A stretch of 64,000 bases of DNA from Globodera rostochiensis (GCA_018350325.1 JAEVLN010000003.1:4791758-4855757); one strand, 5' to 3'; counted from the first letter of the stretch, positions 23,808 to 35,937 are shown. The notes: generated by a model not told the origin, from the sequence alone. A program made the numbers and translations.

Positions 23808-23910
23808 GGTTTAATTACCCAAGTTTGAGGTACTTGGTGTATCCTGCCCAAAATACCTGTGGCATGGAATAAATTTTGGAACTGCGCGGCCCTCAACTGG
23901 CGGTGCTAAA
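23808..23910 (+). ncRNA. SL1: SL1 RNA, unit 8 (short-stem variant)
   Basis: Short-stem type. Its upstream spacer lacks TTTCTTTT before the second C-run (near 23500), a variant shared with units 10 and 13. Confidence 0.93.
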
Positions 23911-24135
23911 TTTGTCTTGAAAAGATGTGTGTTTACGAGTTAGCACTAAAAAAGTTGGAATTTTGCAGGGGTTGTTTCGGCAAAATTCGACAAATTGGAG
24001 CAATTTTTTACATACATTCAATTTTTGAGGAAAATTTACAGAGAGTTATTCTTGACAAATTGTCCAATATCTGTATGAGCGTGACAAAAGGGACGAAAAG
24101 TGACACATTTGGTTGGCTTCCCTCACTCTAGCATC

Positions 24136-24255
24136 GCTTACGACCATACCACGTTGAAAGCACGCCATCCCGTCCGATCTGGCAAGTTAAGCAACGTTGG
24201 GCCACCTTAGTACTTGGAACGGAGACGTCCTGGGAATCGGCGGTGTTGTAGGCTT
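24136..24255 (+). rRNA. 5S rRNA, unit 8
   Basis: Consensus copy with terminator. Confidence 0.96.
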
Positions 24256-25375
24256 CTTTTTGTTTAAATTTTTAATTGTATTTATAATAGGTATTTCTTT
24301 TTTTGTTTGTGCATAAAATATTAGCACTTGTTTTTGATAATTAATTCTCGCTTTGTGCGCGTGAATTTCTCTTATCATTTCAGCTATTTGATCTTTAAAA
24401 GCCCTCAAATCTTCACTATTTTTATATTTTTCATTGTTTTTGGCCAATTTTGATGGCAAAATGGTGAGCGGCGCCTAATTTTTGCATATTCGTACTCAGC
24501 TCGATGAGGGGAATCGATTGATATAAAATTTAGGCGAATTTGAGTCTGTTGAAAAAATTTTATTTTTTAAATTTATATCGGATATTTTTAATTTATTTGA
24601 ATAAAGTTTTTGTTTTCTTTTTCCCTCGAATTCGCTAGAAATGTGCCCCCCCCCCCGTGATTGTTTTAGTTTAATTTCTTGAACATTTTATTTTTTGAAG
24701 AAATAGTGTGCTAAAAAGAGAGAGACAGACGGCGAGAGTAATTTGGCATAAACGCACCCCATCTAAAAAAAATTTTTTTTAATTTCTTGAAATTTTATTT
24801 TTTGAAAAAATAATGTGCTAAAAAGAGAGAGGCAGACGGCGAGAGTAATTTGGACATCAGCGCACCCCATCTAAAAATTGTTATAGTTTAATTTCCTGCA
24901 GATTTTATTTTTTGAAGAAATAGTGTGCTAAAAAGAGAGAGGCAGACGGCGAGAGTAATTTGGACATCAACGCACCCCATCTAAAAATTGTTTTAGTTTA
25001 ATTTCCTGCAGATTTTATTTTTTGAAGAAATAGTGCGGATTTTTTAAATTTATTTGATTTTGTTTTCTTTTTTCCCTCGAATTCGCTAGAAATGACACCC
25101 CCCCCCCGTGATTTTAAAAATCAAATCCCAAAATAAAGCCATCAAATTTTTCCGTCATCGAAAATGTGAAAATTGGAAGAGAATTGATGCTCAATGCAGA
25201 AGAAGAATGTGCGGACAGTGAAGAGAGCAGCAGTCGCCGAGTGGAAGAAAAGAGAGTGGGCTGAGTGAAGAACTATTGCATAGCAGGTGCTGGAATCAGA
25301 CCCAAAAATGCACGCACAGCATCCAACATTTGCTTTGACCAAAACATTCATTCTCCCCACAGCGCTTCTTTTTTC

Positions 25376-25478
25376 GGTTTAATTACCCAAGTTTGAGGTA
25401 CTTGGTGTATCCTGCCCAAAATACCTGTGGCATGGAATAAATTTTGGAACTGCGCGGCCCTCAACTGGCGGTGCTAAA
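25376..25478 (+). ncRNA. SL1: SL1 RNA, unit 9 (short-stem variant)
   Basis: Short-stem type; otherwise consensus. Confidence 0.93.
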
Positions 25479-25703
25479 TTTGTCTTGAAAAGATGTGTGT
25501 TTACGAGTTAGCACTAAAAAAGTTGGAATTTTGCAGGGGTTGTTTCGGCAAAATTCGACAAATTGGAGCAATTTTTTACATACATTCAATTTTTGAGGAA
25601 AATTTACAGAGAGTTATTCTTGACAAATTGTCCAATATCTGTATGAGCGTGACAAAAGGGACGAAAAGTGACACATTTGGTTGGCTTCCCTCACTCTAGC
25701 ATC

Positions 25704-25823
25704 GCTTACGACCATACCACGTTGAAAGCACGCCATCCCGTCCGATCTGGCAAGTTAAGCAACGTTGGGCCACCTTAGTACTTGGAACGGAGACGTCCTG
25801 GGAATCGGCGGTGTTGTAGGCTT
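25704..25823 (+). rRNA. 5S rRNA, unit 9
   Basis: Consensus copy with terminator. Confidence 0.96.
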
Positions 25824-26932
25824 CTTTTTGTTTAAATTTTTAATTGTATTTATAATAGGTATTTCTTTTTTTGTTTGTGCATAAAATATTAGCACTTGTT
25901 TTTGATAATTAATTCTCGCTTTGTGCGCGTGAATTTCTCTTATCATTTCAGCTATTTGATCTTTAAAAGCCCTCAAATCTTCACTATTTTTATATTTTTC
26001 ATTGTTTTTGGCCAATTTTGATGGCAAAATGGTGAGCGGCGCCCAATTTTTGCATATTCGTACTCAGCTCGATGAGGGGAATCGATTGATATAAAATTTA
26101 GGCGAATTTGAGTCTGTTGAAAAAATTTTATTTTTTAAATTTATATCGGATATTTTTAATTTATTTGAATAAAGTTTTTGTTTTCTTTTTCCCTCGAATT
26201 CGCTAGAAATGTGCCCCCCCCCCGTGATTGTTTTAGTTTAATTTCTTGAACATTTTATTTTTTGAAGAAATAGTGTGCTAAAAAGAGAGAGACAGACGGC
26301 GAGAGTAATAATTTGGCAAACGCACCCCATCTAAAAATTGTTTTTTTTAATTTCTTGAAATTTTTTTTGAAAAAATAATGTGCTAAAAAGAGAGAGGCAG
26401 ACGGCGAGAGTAATTTGGACATCAGCGCACCCCATCTAAAAATTGTTATAGTTTAATTTCCTGCAGATTTTATTTTTTGAAGAAATAGTGTGCTAAAAAG
26501 AGAGAGGCAGACGGCGAGAGTAATTTGGACATCAACGCACCCCATCTAAAAATTGTTTTAGTTTAATTTCCTGCAGATTTTATTTTTTGAAGAAATAGTG
26601 CGGATTTTTTAAATTTATTTGATTTTGTTCCCTCGAATTCGCTAGAAATGACACCCCCCCCCCCGTGATTTTAAAAATCAAATCTCAAAATAAAGCCATC
26701 AAATTTTTCCGTCATCGAAAATGTGAAAATTGGAAGAGAATTGATGCTCAATGCAGAAGAAGAATGTGCGGACAGTGAAGAGAGCAGCAGTCGCCGAGTG
26801 GAAGAAAAGAGAGTGGGCTGAGTGAAGAACTATTGCATAGCAGGTGCTGGAATCAGACCCAAAAATGCACGCACAGCATCCAACATTTGCTTTGACCAAA
26901 ACATTCATTCTCCCCACAGCGCTTCTTTTTTC

Positions 26933-27035
26933 GGTTTAATTACCCAAGTTTGAGGTACTTGGTGTATCCTGCCCAAAATACCTGTGGCATGGAATAAATT
27001 TTGGAACTGCGCGGCCCTCAACTGGCGGTGCTAAA
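26933..27035 (+). ncRNA. SL1: SL1 RNA, unit 10 (short-stem variant)
   Basis: Short-stem type; otherwise consensus. Confidence 0.93.
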
Positions 27036-27260
27036 TTTGTCTTGAAAAGATGTGTGTTTACGAGTTAGCACTAAAAAAGTTGGAATTTTGCAGGGGTTGT
27101 TTCGGCAAAATTCGACAAATTGGAGCAATTTTTTACATACATTCAATTTTTGAGGAAAATTTACAGAGAGTTATTCTTGACAAATTGTCCAATATCTGTA
27201 TGAGCGTGACAAAAGGGACGAAAAGTGACACATTTGGTTGGCTTCCCTCACTCTAGCATC

Positions 27261-27380
27261 GCTTACGACCATACCACGTTGAAAGCACGCCATCCCGTCC
27301 GATCTGGCAAGTTAAGCAACGTTGGGCCACCTTAGTACTTGGAACGGAGACGTCCTGGGAATCGGCGGTGTTGTAGGCTT
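27261..27380 (+). rRNA. 5S rRNA, unit 10
   Basis: Consensus copy. The following spacer has several private indels (27421-27510, 27800-28180). Confidence 0.96.
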
Positions 27381-28482
27381 CTTTTTGTTTAAATTTTTAA
27401 TTGTATTTATAATAGGTATTCTTTTTTTGTTGTTTGTGCATAAAATATTAGCACTTTTTGATAATTAATTCTCGCTTCGTGCGCGTGAATTTCTCTTATC
27501 ATTTCAATTTGATCTTTAAAAGCCCTCAAATCTTCACTATTTTTATATTTTTCATTGTTTTTGGCCAATTTTGATGGCAAAATGGTGAGCGGCGCCCAAT
27601 TTTTGCATATTCGTACTCAGCTCGATGAGGGGAATCGATTGATATAAAATTTAGGCGAATTTGATTCTGTTGAAAAAATTTTATTTTTTAAATTTATATC
27701 GGATATTTTTAATTTATTTGAATAAAGTTTTTGTTTTCTTTTTCCCTCGAATTCGCTAGAAATGTGCCCCCCCCCCGTGATTGTTTTAGTTTAATTTCTT
27801 CTTGAACATTTTATTTTGAAGAAATAGTGTGCTAAAAAGAGAGAGACAGACGGCGAGAGTAATTTGGCATAAGCACCCCATCTAAAAATTGTTTTTTTTA
27901 ATTTCTTGAAATTTTATTTTTTGAAAAAATTGTGCTAAAAAGAGAGAGGCAGACGGCGAGAGTAATTTGGACATCAGCGCACCCCATCAATTGTTATAGT
28001 TTAATTTCCTGCAGATTTTATTTTTTGAAGAAATAGTGTGCTAAAAAGAGAGAGGCAGACGGCGAGAGTAATTTGGACATCAACGCACCCCATCTAAAAA
28101 TTGTTTTAGTTTAATTTCCTGCAGATTTTATTATTTTTTGAAGAAATAGTGCGGATTTTTTAAATTTTTGATTTTGTTTTCTTTTTCCCTCGAATTCGCT
28201 AGAAATGACACCCCCCCCCCGTGATTAAAAATCAAATCTCAAAAAGCCATCAAATTTTTCCGTCATCGAAAATGTGAAAATTGGAAGAGAATTGATGCTC
28301 AATGCAGAAGAAGAATGTCGGACAGTGAAGAGAGCAGCAGTCGCCGAGTGGAAGAAAAGAGAGTGGGCTGAGTGAAGAACTATTGCATAGCAGGTGCTGG
28401 AATCAGACCCAAAAATGCACGCACAGCATCCAACATTTGCTTTGACCAAAACATTCATTCTCCCCACAGCGCTTCTTTTTTC

Positions 28483-28587
28483 GGTTTAATTACCCAAGTT
28501 TGAGGTACTTGGTGTATCCTGCCCAAAATACCTGTGGCATGGAATAAATTTTGGAACTGCGCGGCCCTCAACTGGGCGGTGCTTAAA
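28483..28587 (+). ncRNA. SL1: SL1 RNA, unit 11
   Basis: Long-stem type reappears. Its upstream region has AATGTCGG where most units read AATGTGCGG, shared only with unit 13. Confidence 0.94.
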
Positions 28588-28812
28588 TTTGTCTTGAAAA
28601 GATGTGTGTTTACGAGTTAGCACTAAAAAAGTTGGAATTTTGCAGGGGTTGTTTCGGCAAAATTCGACAAATTGGAGCAATTTTTTACATACATTCAATT
28701 TTTGAGGAAAATTTACAGAGAGTTATTCTTGACAAATTGTCCAATATCTGTATGAGCGTGACAAAAGGGACGAAAAGTGACACATTTGGTTGGCTTCCCT
28801 CACTCTAGCATC

Positions 28813-28932
28813 GCTTACGACCATACCACGTTGAAAGCACGCCATCCCGTCCGATCTGGCAAGTTAAGCAACGTTGGGCCACCTTAGTACTTGGAACGGA
28901 GACGTCCTGGGAATCGGCGGTGTTGTAGGCTT
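28813..28932 (+). rRNA. 5S rRNA, unit 11
   Basis: Consensus copy with terminator. The following spacer has lost one ~109-bp subrepeat. Confidence 0.96.
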
Positions 28933-29945
28933 CTTTTTGTTTAAATTTTTAATTGTATTTATAATAGGTATTTCTTTTTTTGTTTGTGCATAAAATAATA
29001 TTCACTTGTTTTTGATAATTAATTCTCGCTTTGCGCGTGAATTTCTCTTATCATTTCAGCTATTTGATCTTTAAAAGCCCTCAAATCTTCACTATTTTTA
29101 TATTTTTCATTGTTTTTGGCCAATTTTGATGGCAAAATGGTGAGCGGCGCCCAATTTTTGCATATTCGTACTCAGCTCGATGAGGGGAATCGATTGATAT
29201 AAAATTTAGGCGAATTTGAGTCTGTTGAAAAAATTTTATTTTTTAAATTTATATCGGATATTTTTAATTTATTTGAATAAAGTTTTTGTTTTCTTTTTCC
29301 CTCGAATTCGCTAGAAATGTGCCCCCCCCCCCCGTGATTGTTTTAGTTTAATTTCTTGAACATTTTATTTTTTGAAGAAATAGTGTGCTAAAAAGAGAGA
29401 GACAGACGGCGAGAGTAATTTGGACATCAGCGCACCCCATCTAAAAATTGTTATAGTTTAATTTCCTGCAGATTTTATTTTTTGAAGAAATAGTGTGCTA
29501 AAAAGAGAGAGGCAGACGGCGAGAGTAATTTGGACATCAACGCACCCCATCTAAAAATTGTTTTAGTTTAATTTCCTGCAGATTTTATTTTTTGAAGAAA
29601 TAGTGCGGATTTTTTAAATTTATTTGATTTTGTTTTCTTTTTTCCCTCGAATTCGCTAGAAATGACACCCCCCCCCCGTGATTTTAAAAATCAAATCCCA
29701 AAATAAAGCCATCAAATTTTTCCGTCATCGAAAATGTGAAAATTGGAAGAGAATTGATGCTCAATGCAGAAGAAGAATGTGCGGACAGTGAAGAGAGCAG
29801 CAGTCGCCGAGTGGAAGAAAAGAGAGTGGGCTGAGTGAAGAACTATTGCATAGCAGGTGCTGGAATCAGACCCAAAAATGCACGCACAGCATCCAACATT
29901 TGCTTTGACCAAAACATTCATTCTCCCCACAGCGCTTCTTTTTTC

Positions 29946-30050
29946 GGTTTAATTACCCAAGTTTGAGGTACTTGGTGTATCCTGCCCAAAATACCTGTGG
30001 CATGGAATAAATTTTGGAACTGCGCGGCCCTCAACTGGGCGGTGCTTAAA
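29946..30050 (+). ncRNA. SL1: SL1 RNA, unit 12
   Basis: Long-stem type. The linker to 5S has a private substitution (TTTACGGG for TTTACGAG at 30071-30078). Confidence 0.94.
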
Positions 30051-30275
30051 TTTGTCTTGAAAAGATGTGTGTTTACGGGTTAGCACTAAAAAAGTTGGAA
30101 TTTTGCAGGGGTTGTTTCGGCAAAATTCGACAAATTGGAGCAATTTTTTACATACATTCAATTTTTGAGGAAAATTTACAGAGAGTTATTCTTGACAAAT
30201 TGTCCAATATCTGTATGAGCGTGACAAAAGGGACGAAAAGTGACACATTTGGTTGGCTTCCCTCACTCTAGCATC

Positions 30276-30395
30276 GCTTACGACCATACCACGTTGAAAG
30301 CACGCCATCCCGTCCGATCTGGCAAGTTAAGCAACGTTGGGCCACCTTAGTACTTGGAACGGAGACGTCCTGGGAATCGGCGGTGTTGTAGGCTT
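30276..30395 (+). rRNA. 5S rRNA, unit 12
   Basis: Consensus copy with terminator. Confidence 0.96.
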
Positions 30396-31505
30396 CTTTT
30401 TGTTTAAATTTTTAATTGTATTTATAATAGGTATTCTTTTTTTGTTTGTGCATAAAATATTAGCACTTGTTTTTGATAATTAATTCTCGCTTCGTGCGCG
30501 TGAATTTCTCTTATCATTTCAGCTATTTGATCTTTAAAAGCCCTCAAATCTTCACTATTTTTATATTTTTCATTGTTTTTGGCCAATTTTGATGGCAAAA
30601 TGGTGAGCGGCGCCCAATTTTTGCATATTCGTACTCAGCTCGATGAGGGGAATCGATTGATATAAAATTTAGGCGAATTTGAGTCTGTTGAAAAAATTTT
30701 ATTTTTTAAATTTATATCGGATATTTTTAATTTATTTGAATAAAGTTTTTGTTATCTTTTTCCCTCGAATTCGCTAGAAATGTGCCCCCCCCGTGATTGT
30801 TTTAGTTTAATTTCTTGAACATTTTATTTTTTGAAGAAATAGTGTGCTAAAAAGAGAGAGACAGACGGCGAGAGTAATTTGGCATAAACGCACCCCATCT
30901 AAAAATTGTTTTTTTTTAATTTCTTGAAATTTTATTTTTTGAAAAATAATGTGCTAAAAAGAGAGAGGCAGACGGCGAGAGTAATTTGGACATCAGCGCA
31001 CCCCATCTAAAAATTGTTATAGTTTAATTTCCTGCAGATTTTATTTTTTGAAGAAATAGTGTGCTAAAAAGAGAGAGGCAGACGGCGAGAGTAATTTGGA
31101 CATCAACGCACCCCATCTAAAAATTGTTTTAGTTTAATTTCCTGCAGATTTTATTTTTTGAAGAAATAGTGCGGATTTTTTAAATTTATTTGATTTTGTT
31201 CCCTCGAATTCGCTAGAAATGACACCCCCCCCCCCCCCGTGATTTTAAAAATCAAATCTCAAAATAAAGCCATCAAATTTTTCCGTCATCGAAAATGTGA
31301 AAATTGGAAGAGAATTGATGCTCAATGCAGAAGAAGAATGTCGGACAGTGAAGAGAGCAGCAGTCGCCGAGTGGAAGAAAAGAGAGTGGGCTGAGTGAAG
31401 AACTATTGCATAGCAGGTGCTGGAATCAGACCCAAAAATGCACGCACAGCATCCAACATTTGCTTTGACCAAAACATTCATTCTCCCCACAGCGCTTCTT
31501 TTTTC

Positions 31506-31608
31506 GGTTTAATTACCCAAGTTTGAGGTACTTGGTGTATCCTGCCCAAAATACCTGTGGCATGGAATAAATTTTGGAACTGCGCGGCCCTCAACTGGCG
31601 GTGCTAAA
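31506..31608 (+). ncRNA. SL1: SL1 RNA, unit 13 (short-stem variant)
   Basis: Last SL1 gene of the array, short-stem type. Confidence 0.93.
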
Positions 31609-31833
31609 TTTGTCTTGAAAAGATGTGTGTTTACGAGTTAGCACTAAAAAAGTTGGAATTTTGCAGGGGTTGTTTCGGCAAAATTCGACAAATTGGAGCA
31701 ATTTTTTACATACATTCAATTTTTGAGGAAAATTTACAGAGAGTTATTCTTGACAAATTGTCCAATATCTGTATGAGCGTGACAAAAGGGACGAAAAGTG
31801 ACACATTTGGTTGGCTTCCCTCACTCTAGCATC

Positions 31834-31953
31834 GCTTACGACCATACCACGTTGAAAGCACGCCATCCCGTCCGATCTGGCAAGTTAAGCAACGTTGGGC
31901 CACCTTAGTACTTGGAACGGAGACGTCCTGGGAATCGGCGGTGTTGTAGGCTT
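31834..31953 (+). rRNA. 5S rRNA, unit 13
   Basis: Last 5S gene of the array, consensus copy. The next unit is cut at 33003 before its SL1 gene. Confidence 0.96.
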
Positions 31954-33003
31954 CTTTTTGTTTAAATTTTTAATTGTATTTATAATAGGTATTCTTTTTT
32001 TGTTTGTGCATAAAATATTAGCACTTGTTTAATTCTCGCTTCGTGCGCGTGAATTTCTCTTATCATTTCAGCTATTTGATCTTTAAAAGCCCTCAAATCT
32101 TCACTATTTTTATATTTTTCATTGTTTTTGGCCAATTTTGATGGCAAAATGGTGAGCGGCGCCCAATTTTTGCATATTCGTACTCAGCTCGATGAGGGGA
32201 ATCGATTGATATAAAATTTAGGCGAATTTGAGTCTGTTGAAAAAATTTTATTTTTTAAATTTATATCGAATATTTTTAATTTATTTGAATAAAGTTTTTG
32301 TTTTCTTTTTCCCTCGAATTCGCTAGAAATGTGCCCCCCCCCGTGATTGTTTTAGTTTAATTTCTTGAACATTTTATTTTTTGAAGAAATAGTGTGCTAA
32401 AAAGAGAGAGACAGACGGCGAGAGTAATTTGGCATAAACGCACCCCATCTAAAAATTGTTTTTTTTTTAATTTCTTGAAATTTTATTTTTTGAAAAAATA
32501 ATGTGCTAAAAAGAGAGAGGCAGACGGCGAGAGTAATTTGGACATCAGCGCACCCCATCTAAAAATTGTTATAGTTTAATTTCCTGCAGATTTTATTTTT
32601 TGAAGAAATAGTGTGCTAAAAAGAGAGAGGCAGACGGCGAGAGTAATTTGGACATCAAAGCACCCCATCTAAAAATTGTTTTAGTTTAATTTCCTGCAGA
32701 TTTTATTTTTTGAAGAAATGTGCGGATTTTTTAAATTTATTTGATTTTGTTTTCTTTTTTCCCTCGAATTCGCTAGAAATGACACCCCCCCCCGTGATTT
32801 TAAAAATCAAATCTCAAAATAAAGCCATCAAATTTTTCCGTCATCGAAAATGTGAAAATTGGAAGAGAATTGATGCTCAATGCAGAAGAAGAATGTGCGG
32901 ACAGTGAAGAGAGCAGCAGTCGCCGAGTGGAAGAAAAGAGAGTGGGCTGAGTGAAGAACTATTGCATAGCAGGTGCTGGAATCAGACCCAAAAATGCACG
33001 CAC

Positions 33004-33695
33004 TTAGCACAACAAAATCATTCAATTACCAATTTATAATATTTTAACTTAATTTTAACATCAATTTAAGTGTGCTGCTAAATGGGAGCATCCAACGGAA
33101 ACAACGGTAATTTCAACAACAAAAACGTCGACAATGTCGACTTCTGTTAAAATTCCGACTTTGGCAAATTTACTCAATTTGGAAATTCGACAATGTCGAC
33201 TTCTGCTAAAATTCCGACTTTGGCAAATTTAACAAATGAAAGTCCTATGATGGAAACTTCAACGAGAAGAGTTTTGTCAAAAATTAAATAAATTAAAATA
33301 TTTAAATAATATTTTAACGCCCGAATATTAAGCCCAATCCTCTGGCGTCAAAGAAAAAGAATGTGGACCATTTTTGCATCAATTGCACGCAAATTGACTT
33401 TGCCGATGACATTGCCCAATTTATGCTTAGCATTTCGGCGCCATCTCTTTACGATCTTGCATGCGCTAACTTCCAAAAAGAATACGAACACGGCAAATAC
33501 CCGGAAAATTATTTGGAAATGGCAAAGCAGGACCAAGTCGATGCATGCGTACAAGTGCCAACGACATCGACTTTGTTTGTCTCTTTATTTCATATTTTTT
33601 TTCATTTATTCAACAGAACGACGGCACCGTTGCGCACGATTTTTTGCACGCGCTTGGCCTCAACCATGAACATCAACGAAACGAGACGATGCTCG
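33004..33695 (+). pseudogene. Chimeric deleted copy of the astacin gene
   Basis: It begins right at the array edge with sequence matching 2125-2230 (acceptor TTTAAG, then an exon like 2141-2224), then an exon like 2469-2707 (33333 onward). Near 33570 the text jumps into the intron before the astacin active-site exon and continues through an acceptor (CAACAG, 33616) into a diverged active-site exon. The zinc motif reads HDFLHALGLNHEHQR, so the catalytic Glu is replaced by Asp. About 1.6 kb of the parent (about 2690-4300) is missing between the fused parts. There is no signal peptide, Met-turn or EGF exon, so it is a pseudogene. Confidence 0.85.
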
Positions 33696-34455
33696 AATTT
33701 CATACGGTTCACATTCTTTTCCCTTATTCTCATACTTCTGACACTATTCTCATATTTCTTTATTCGTTTTTATATCACTCTTTACTCATTTTTTCATTCA
33801 TCATTTCTCATAAATTCTGATAATAATTTCTCACGATTCTAACTTCCTTATTTTCAAATTTCAGTGTTTACCCCTTTATTCAAATTGTTTCCTCTCGATG
33901 AATTTTTGCATCCCGACAGTCATTTTTTCGGTGCGGTGAATGTGACCTTAATCGGGTGCGGGAAGGATGTGTCTTTTTTGTTTGCATGATCAAGTTTGGT
34001 ACGCAAGCCAAATGGCATAATGCCCAAAATTAGTTTCATCCAAATGATTGCGAAATTGGGATTGGTATTCGCCCAATCCGTTTATTGAAAATTTGTTGCG
34101 AAATTAGCGCGCCTACCAAAATTTGGTCAAAATACCCGGTGTTTCGCCCAGCCCTGATTGGGATGCGATCACGGCCTCTAGTTTACGGGTTGATACCCGC
34201 CGAGGGTTTTCGGCCGACCCGGTGTTCCTATATAAATTTTGTTGGATTAAAGTTGATTATTTATGCCCGTTGTGTGTTGTTCTTTGGACTAGTCGCTTTG
34301 TTTAAGATTATGGATCGGCCGTCCTGCTGCACTTTCTTTTGCCCATTCCGCCATTAATCGCCCGCCCACCATTTTCTCTGGGTCGACGTTTTGCCCAACG
34401 CATTCATTCAATTTGAATACAAAAAGTGCCCTCTGCCTATTTGGTACATTTCGTA
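33696..34455. other. No gene recognised
   Basis: T/C-rich sequence followed by a GC-richer stretch (34120-34400) with short ORFs in several frames and no recognisable motif. Confidence 0.4.
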
Positions 34456-35365
34456 TAGGGTTGAGCGGGACCGGTACCGGGACCGGGACGGGATTTCCCG
34501 GTTTTTTCAGGTCCCGGTCCCGGTCGGGACGGGACTTTTTAAAATCTAAAAGTCCCGGTCCCGGTCGGTGGTCCCGAGTCGGGACCGGGACTAAATTTAC
34601 ACCCCTAATGATGGCATCATCGAGCGACAATTTCAATCTTTTTTACAAGTGCTCCCCAAAGAACTCGGTGTCTTAGTGGTTTGTCTTCCGGCAAGTCAAA
34701 TGTTTCTGTCGGGTTAGAGTCCGCTTGAGTACAAACATTTATTTATTCTTTTTCCTCTACTCACATGATTTTCTTCCCCTAATAATAAAAATATTTTAAT
34801 TTTAAATATATATTTTTTTTTAATTAAGCTAAAACAAGAATTTTTGAAATAAATTAATCACATCTTCCTGAATTTTTGCTTCAATTTCCTTAACAAAGAT
34901 TGCCAATTTTTGTAAAAATTTCTCCGGCGGCGCCTGTCGGCACCGCCGGTTATCCTTCACTCTTACGTAAACCAGTTTTTTTCTCTAAATTTCGAAGCAA
35001 AATACATAATTTTGCTAAAATTTTGATGAAATTCTTTAACAAAATTGAGTCAAATTTCAAAAATTTTTCTCGGCGGCGCCTATCGGCACCGCCTACCCCC
35101 ACCCTCCCTAAAAGTAAATCTCAAAAAATGATACGATAAAATTGAAGTTAAAGACAACGAGGAAGATATTTTGAATAACAAAAAATTTTTTTGTTTTACT
35201 ATTGAACATTACAAAAAAAATTTTCCCTTGAAAAGTCCCGGTTAGTCCCGGTCCCGGTACCGGTCCCGGTTGAAAATGTTGGTCCCGGTCCCGGTCCTGG
35301 GTTTTCTGGTCCCGGGAAGTCCCGGTCCCGGTTTTTCCCAAAAGTCCCGGTCCCGCTCAACCCTA
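34456..35365. mobile_element. Non-autonomous hAT-like element, 910 bp
   Basis: Perfect termini TAGGGTTGAGC / GCTCAACCCTA, 8-bp target duplication ATTTCGTA on both sides. Same family as 10872-11745 but in the opposite orientation, with the same two hairpins (near 34925 and 35071) and GGGACC-rich ends. Confidence 0.92.
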
Positions 35366-35599
35366 ATTTCGTACAATCACTAAATAAAGGACGCGAAATT
35401 TGGGGAAAAAGTCAAGAATACTACGGCGGCGATCGGTTCAGTGCCCCAATGGATCAATCGGTGAGGGCAGACATAAAAATCGATAACAGTTTTCGCCTGG
35501 TGAGGCCGAGAAGAGAAAAGCAAAAACCTGGGTTACGGGCTACGTGCCCGTGAAAACACCCGTACGGGGGGACCCGGCCCGTTTTCGATCTCTAATAAA

Positions 35600-35773
35600 T
35601 AGGGTTGGACAAAACCGGATATTATCCGGGTCCCCCGGATACCGGATAGCCCAAAAACACCCGGATACCGGTCCCGGAGCCAACATAATTTAGCTGGCAT
35701 CGTTCAAGACCGGATAATTTTATCCAAAATATTCCCATATCGGTTCCAGATTATCCGGTTTTGTCCAACACTA
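35600..35773. mobile_element. 174-bp hAT-like MITE
   Basis: Ends TAGGGTTGGACAAAACC and GGTTTTGTCCAACACTA (one mismatch when inverted), target duplication CTAATAAA on both sides. The interior repeats CCGGATA motifs. Confidence 0.9.
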
Positions 35774-35848
35774 CTAATAAATATTAAGGACAAAATCTCT
35801 TTCTACATTTCCCAAAACACAAAAAACTTAATTTATTATTTTGCATAC

Positions 35849-35937
35849 CTTCCAAAAATCCTTCATGCGGCCCTTCTTTATTCTCATGAAAACGACCACT
35901 GCTTCGCCGTTGAAATCATGTTTCACGAATTTGATTT
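35849..35937 (-). pseudogene. Orphan coding exon
   Basis: Between a good acceptor (AATAATCAG) and donor (GTATGC) the minus strand is open and codes KFVKHDFNGEAVVVFMRIKK and onward. It looks like an internal exon, but no partner exons were found nearby. No family recognised. Confidence 0.35.

Larger units (their letters stand above)
12599..33003 (+). repeat. Tandem 5S rRNA / SL1 RNA array, 13 units plus a partial unit
   Basis: Thirteen head-to-tail units, spaced 1463-1584 bp. Unit order is: ~220-bp upstream region, SL1 RNA, ~225-bp linker, 5S rRNA, ~430-bp spacer, a C-run, three and a half ~109-bp subrepeats (TTTTGAAGAAATAGTGTGC, then AAAAAGAGAGAGGCAGACGG), a second C-run, and the hairpin GATTTTAAAAATC. 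Subrepeat blocks lie at about 13692-14062, 15268-15646, 16851-17225, 18411-18786, 19977-20342, 21530-21906, 23099-23467, 24660-25028, 26228-26602, 27780-28152, 29338-29606 (one copy short), 30796-31171 and 32345-32721. The array breaks at 33003 within the SL1 upstream region. Small ORFs in the units are by-products. Confidence 0.97.

Noticed and set aside
12940..31829. Repeated 68-codon plus-strand ORFs between SL1 and 5S in each unit
   Set aside because: They are copied with the unit, lie in the linker between two RNA genes, have no coding features, and overlap an equally conserved ORF on the other strand.
13692..32721. CRISPR-like regular repeats
   Set aside because: The ~109-bp subrepeats are direct tandem copies without unique spacers, in a nuclear eukaryotic array.
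12521..33025. Repeated minus-strand ORFs (GRMNVLVKANVGCCACIFGS and NVCKKLLQFVEFCRNN types)
   Set aside because: They overlap the SL1 promoter and SL1 RNA and vary with unit indels; conservation is explained by array homogenisation.
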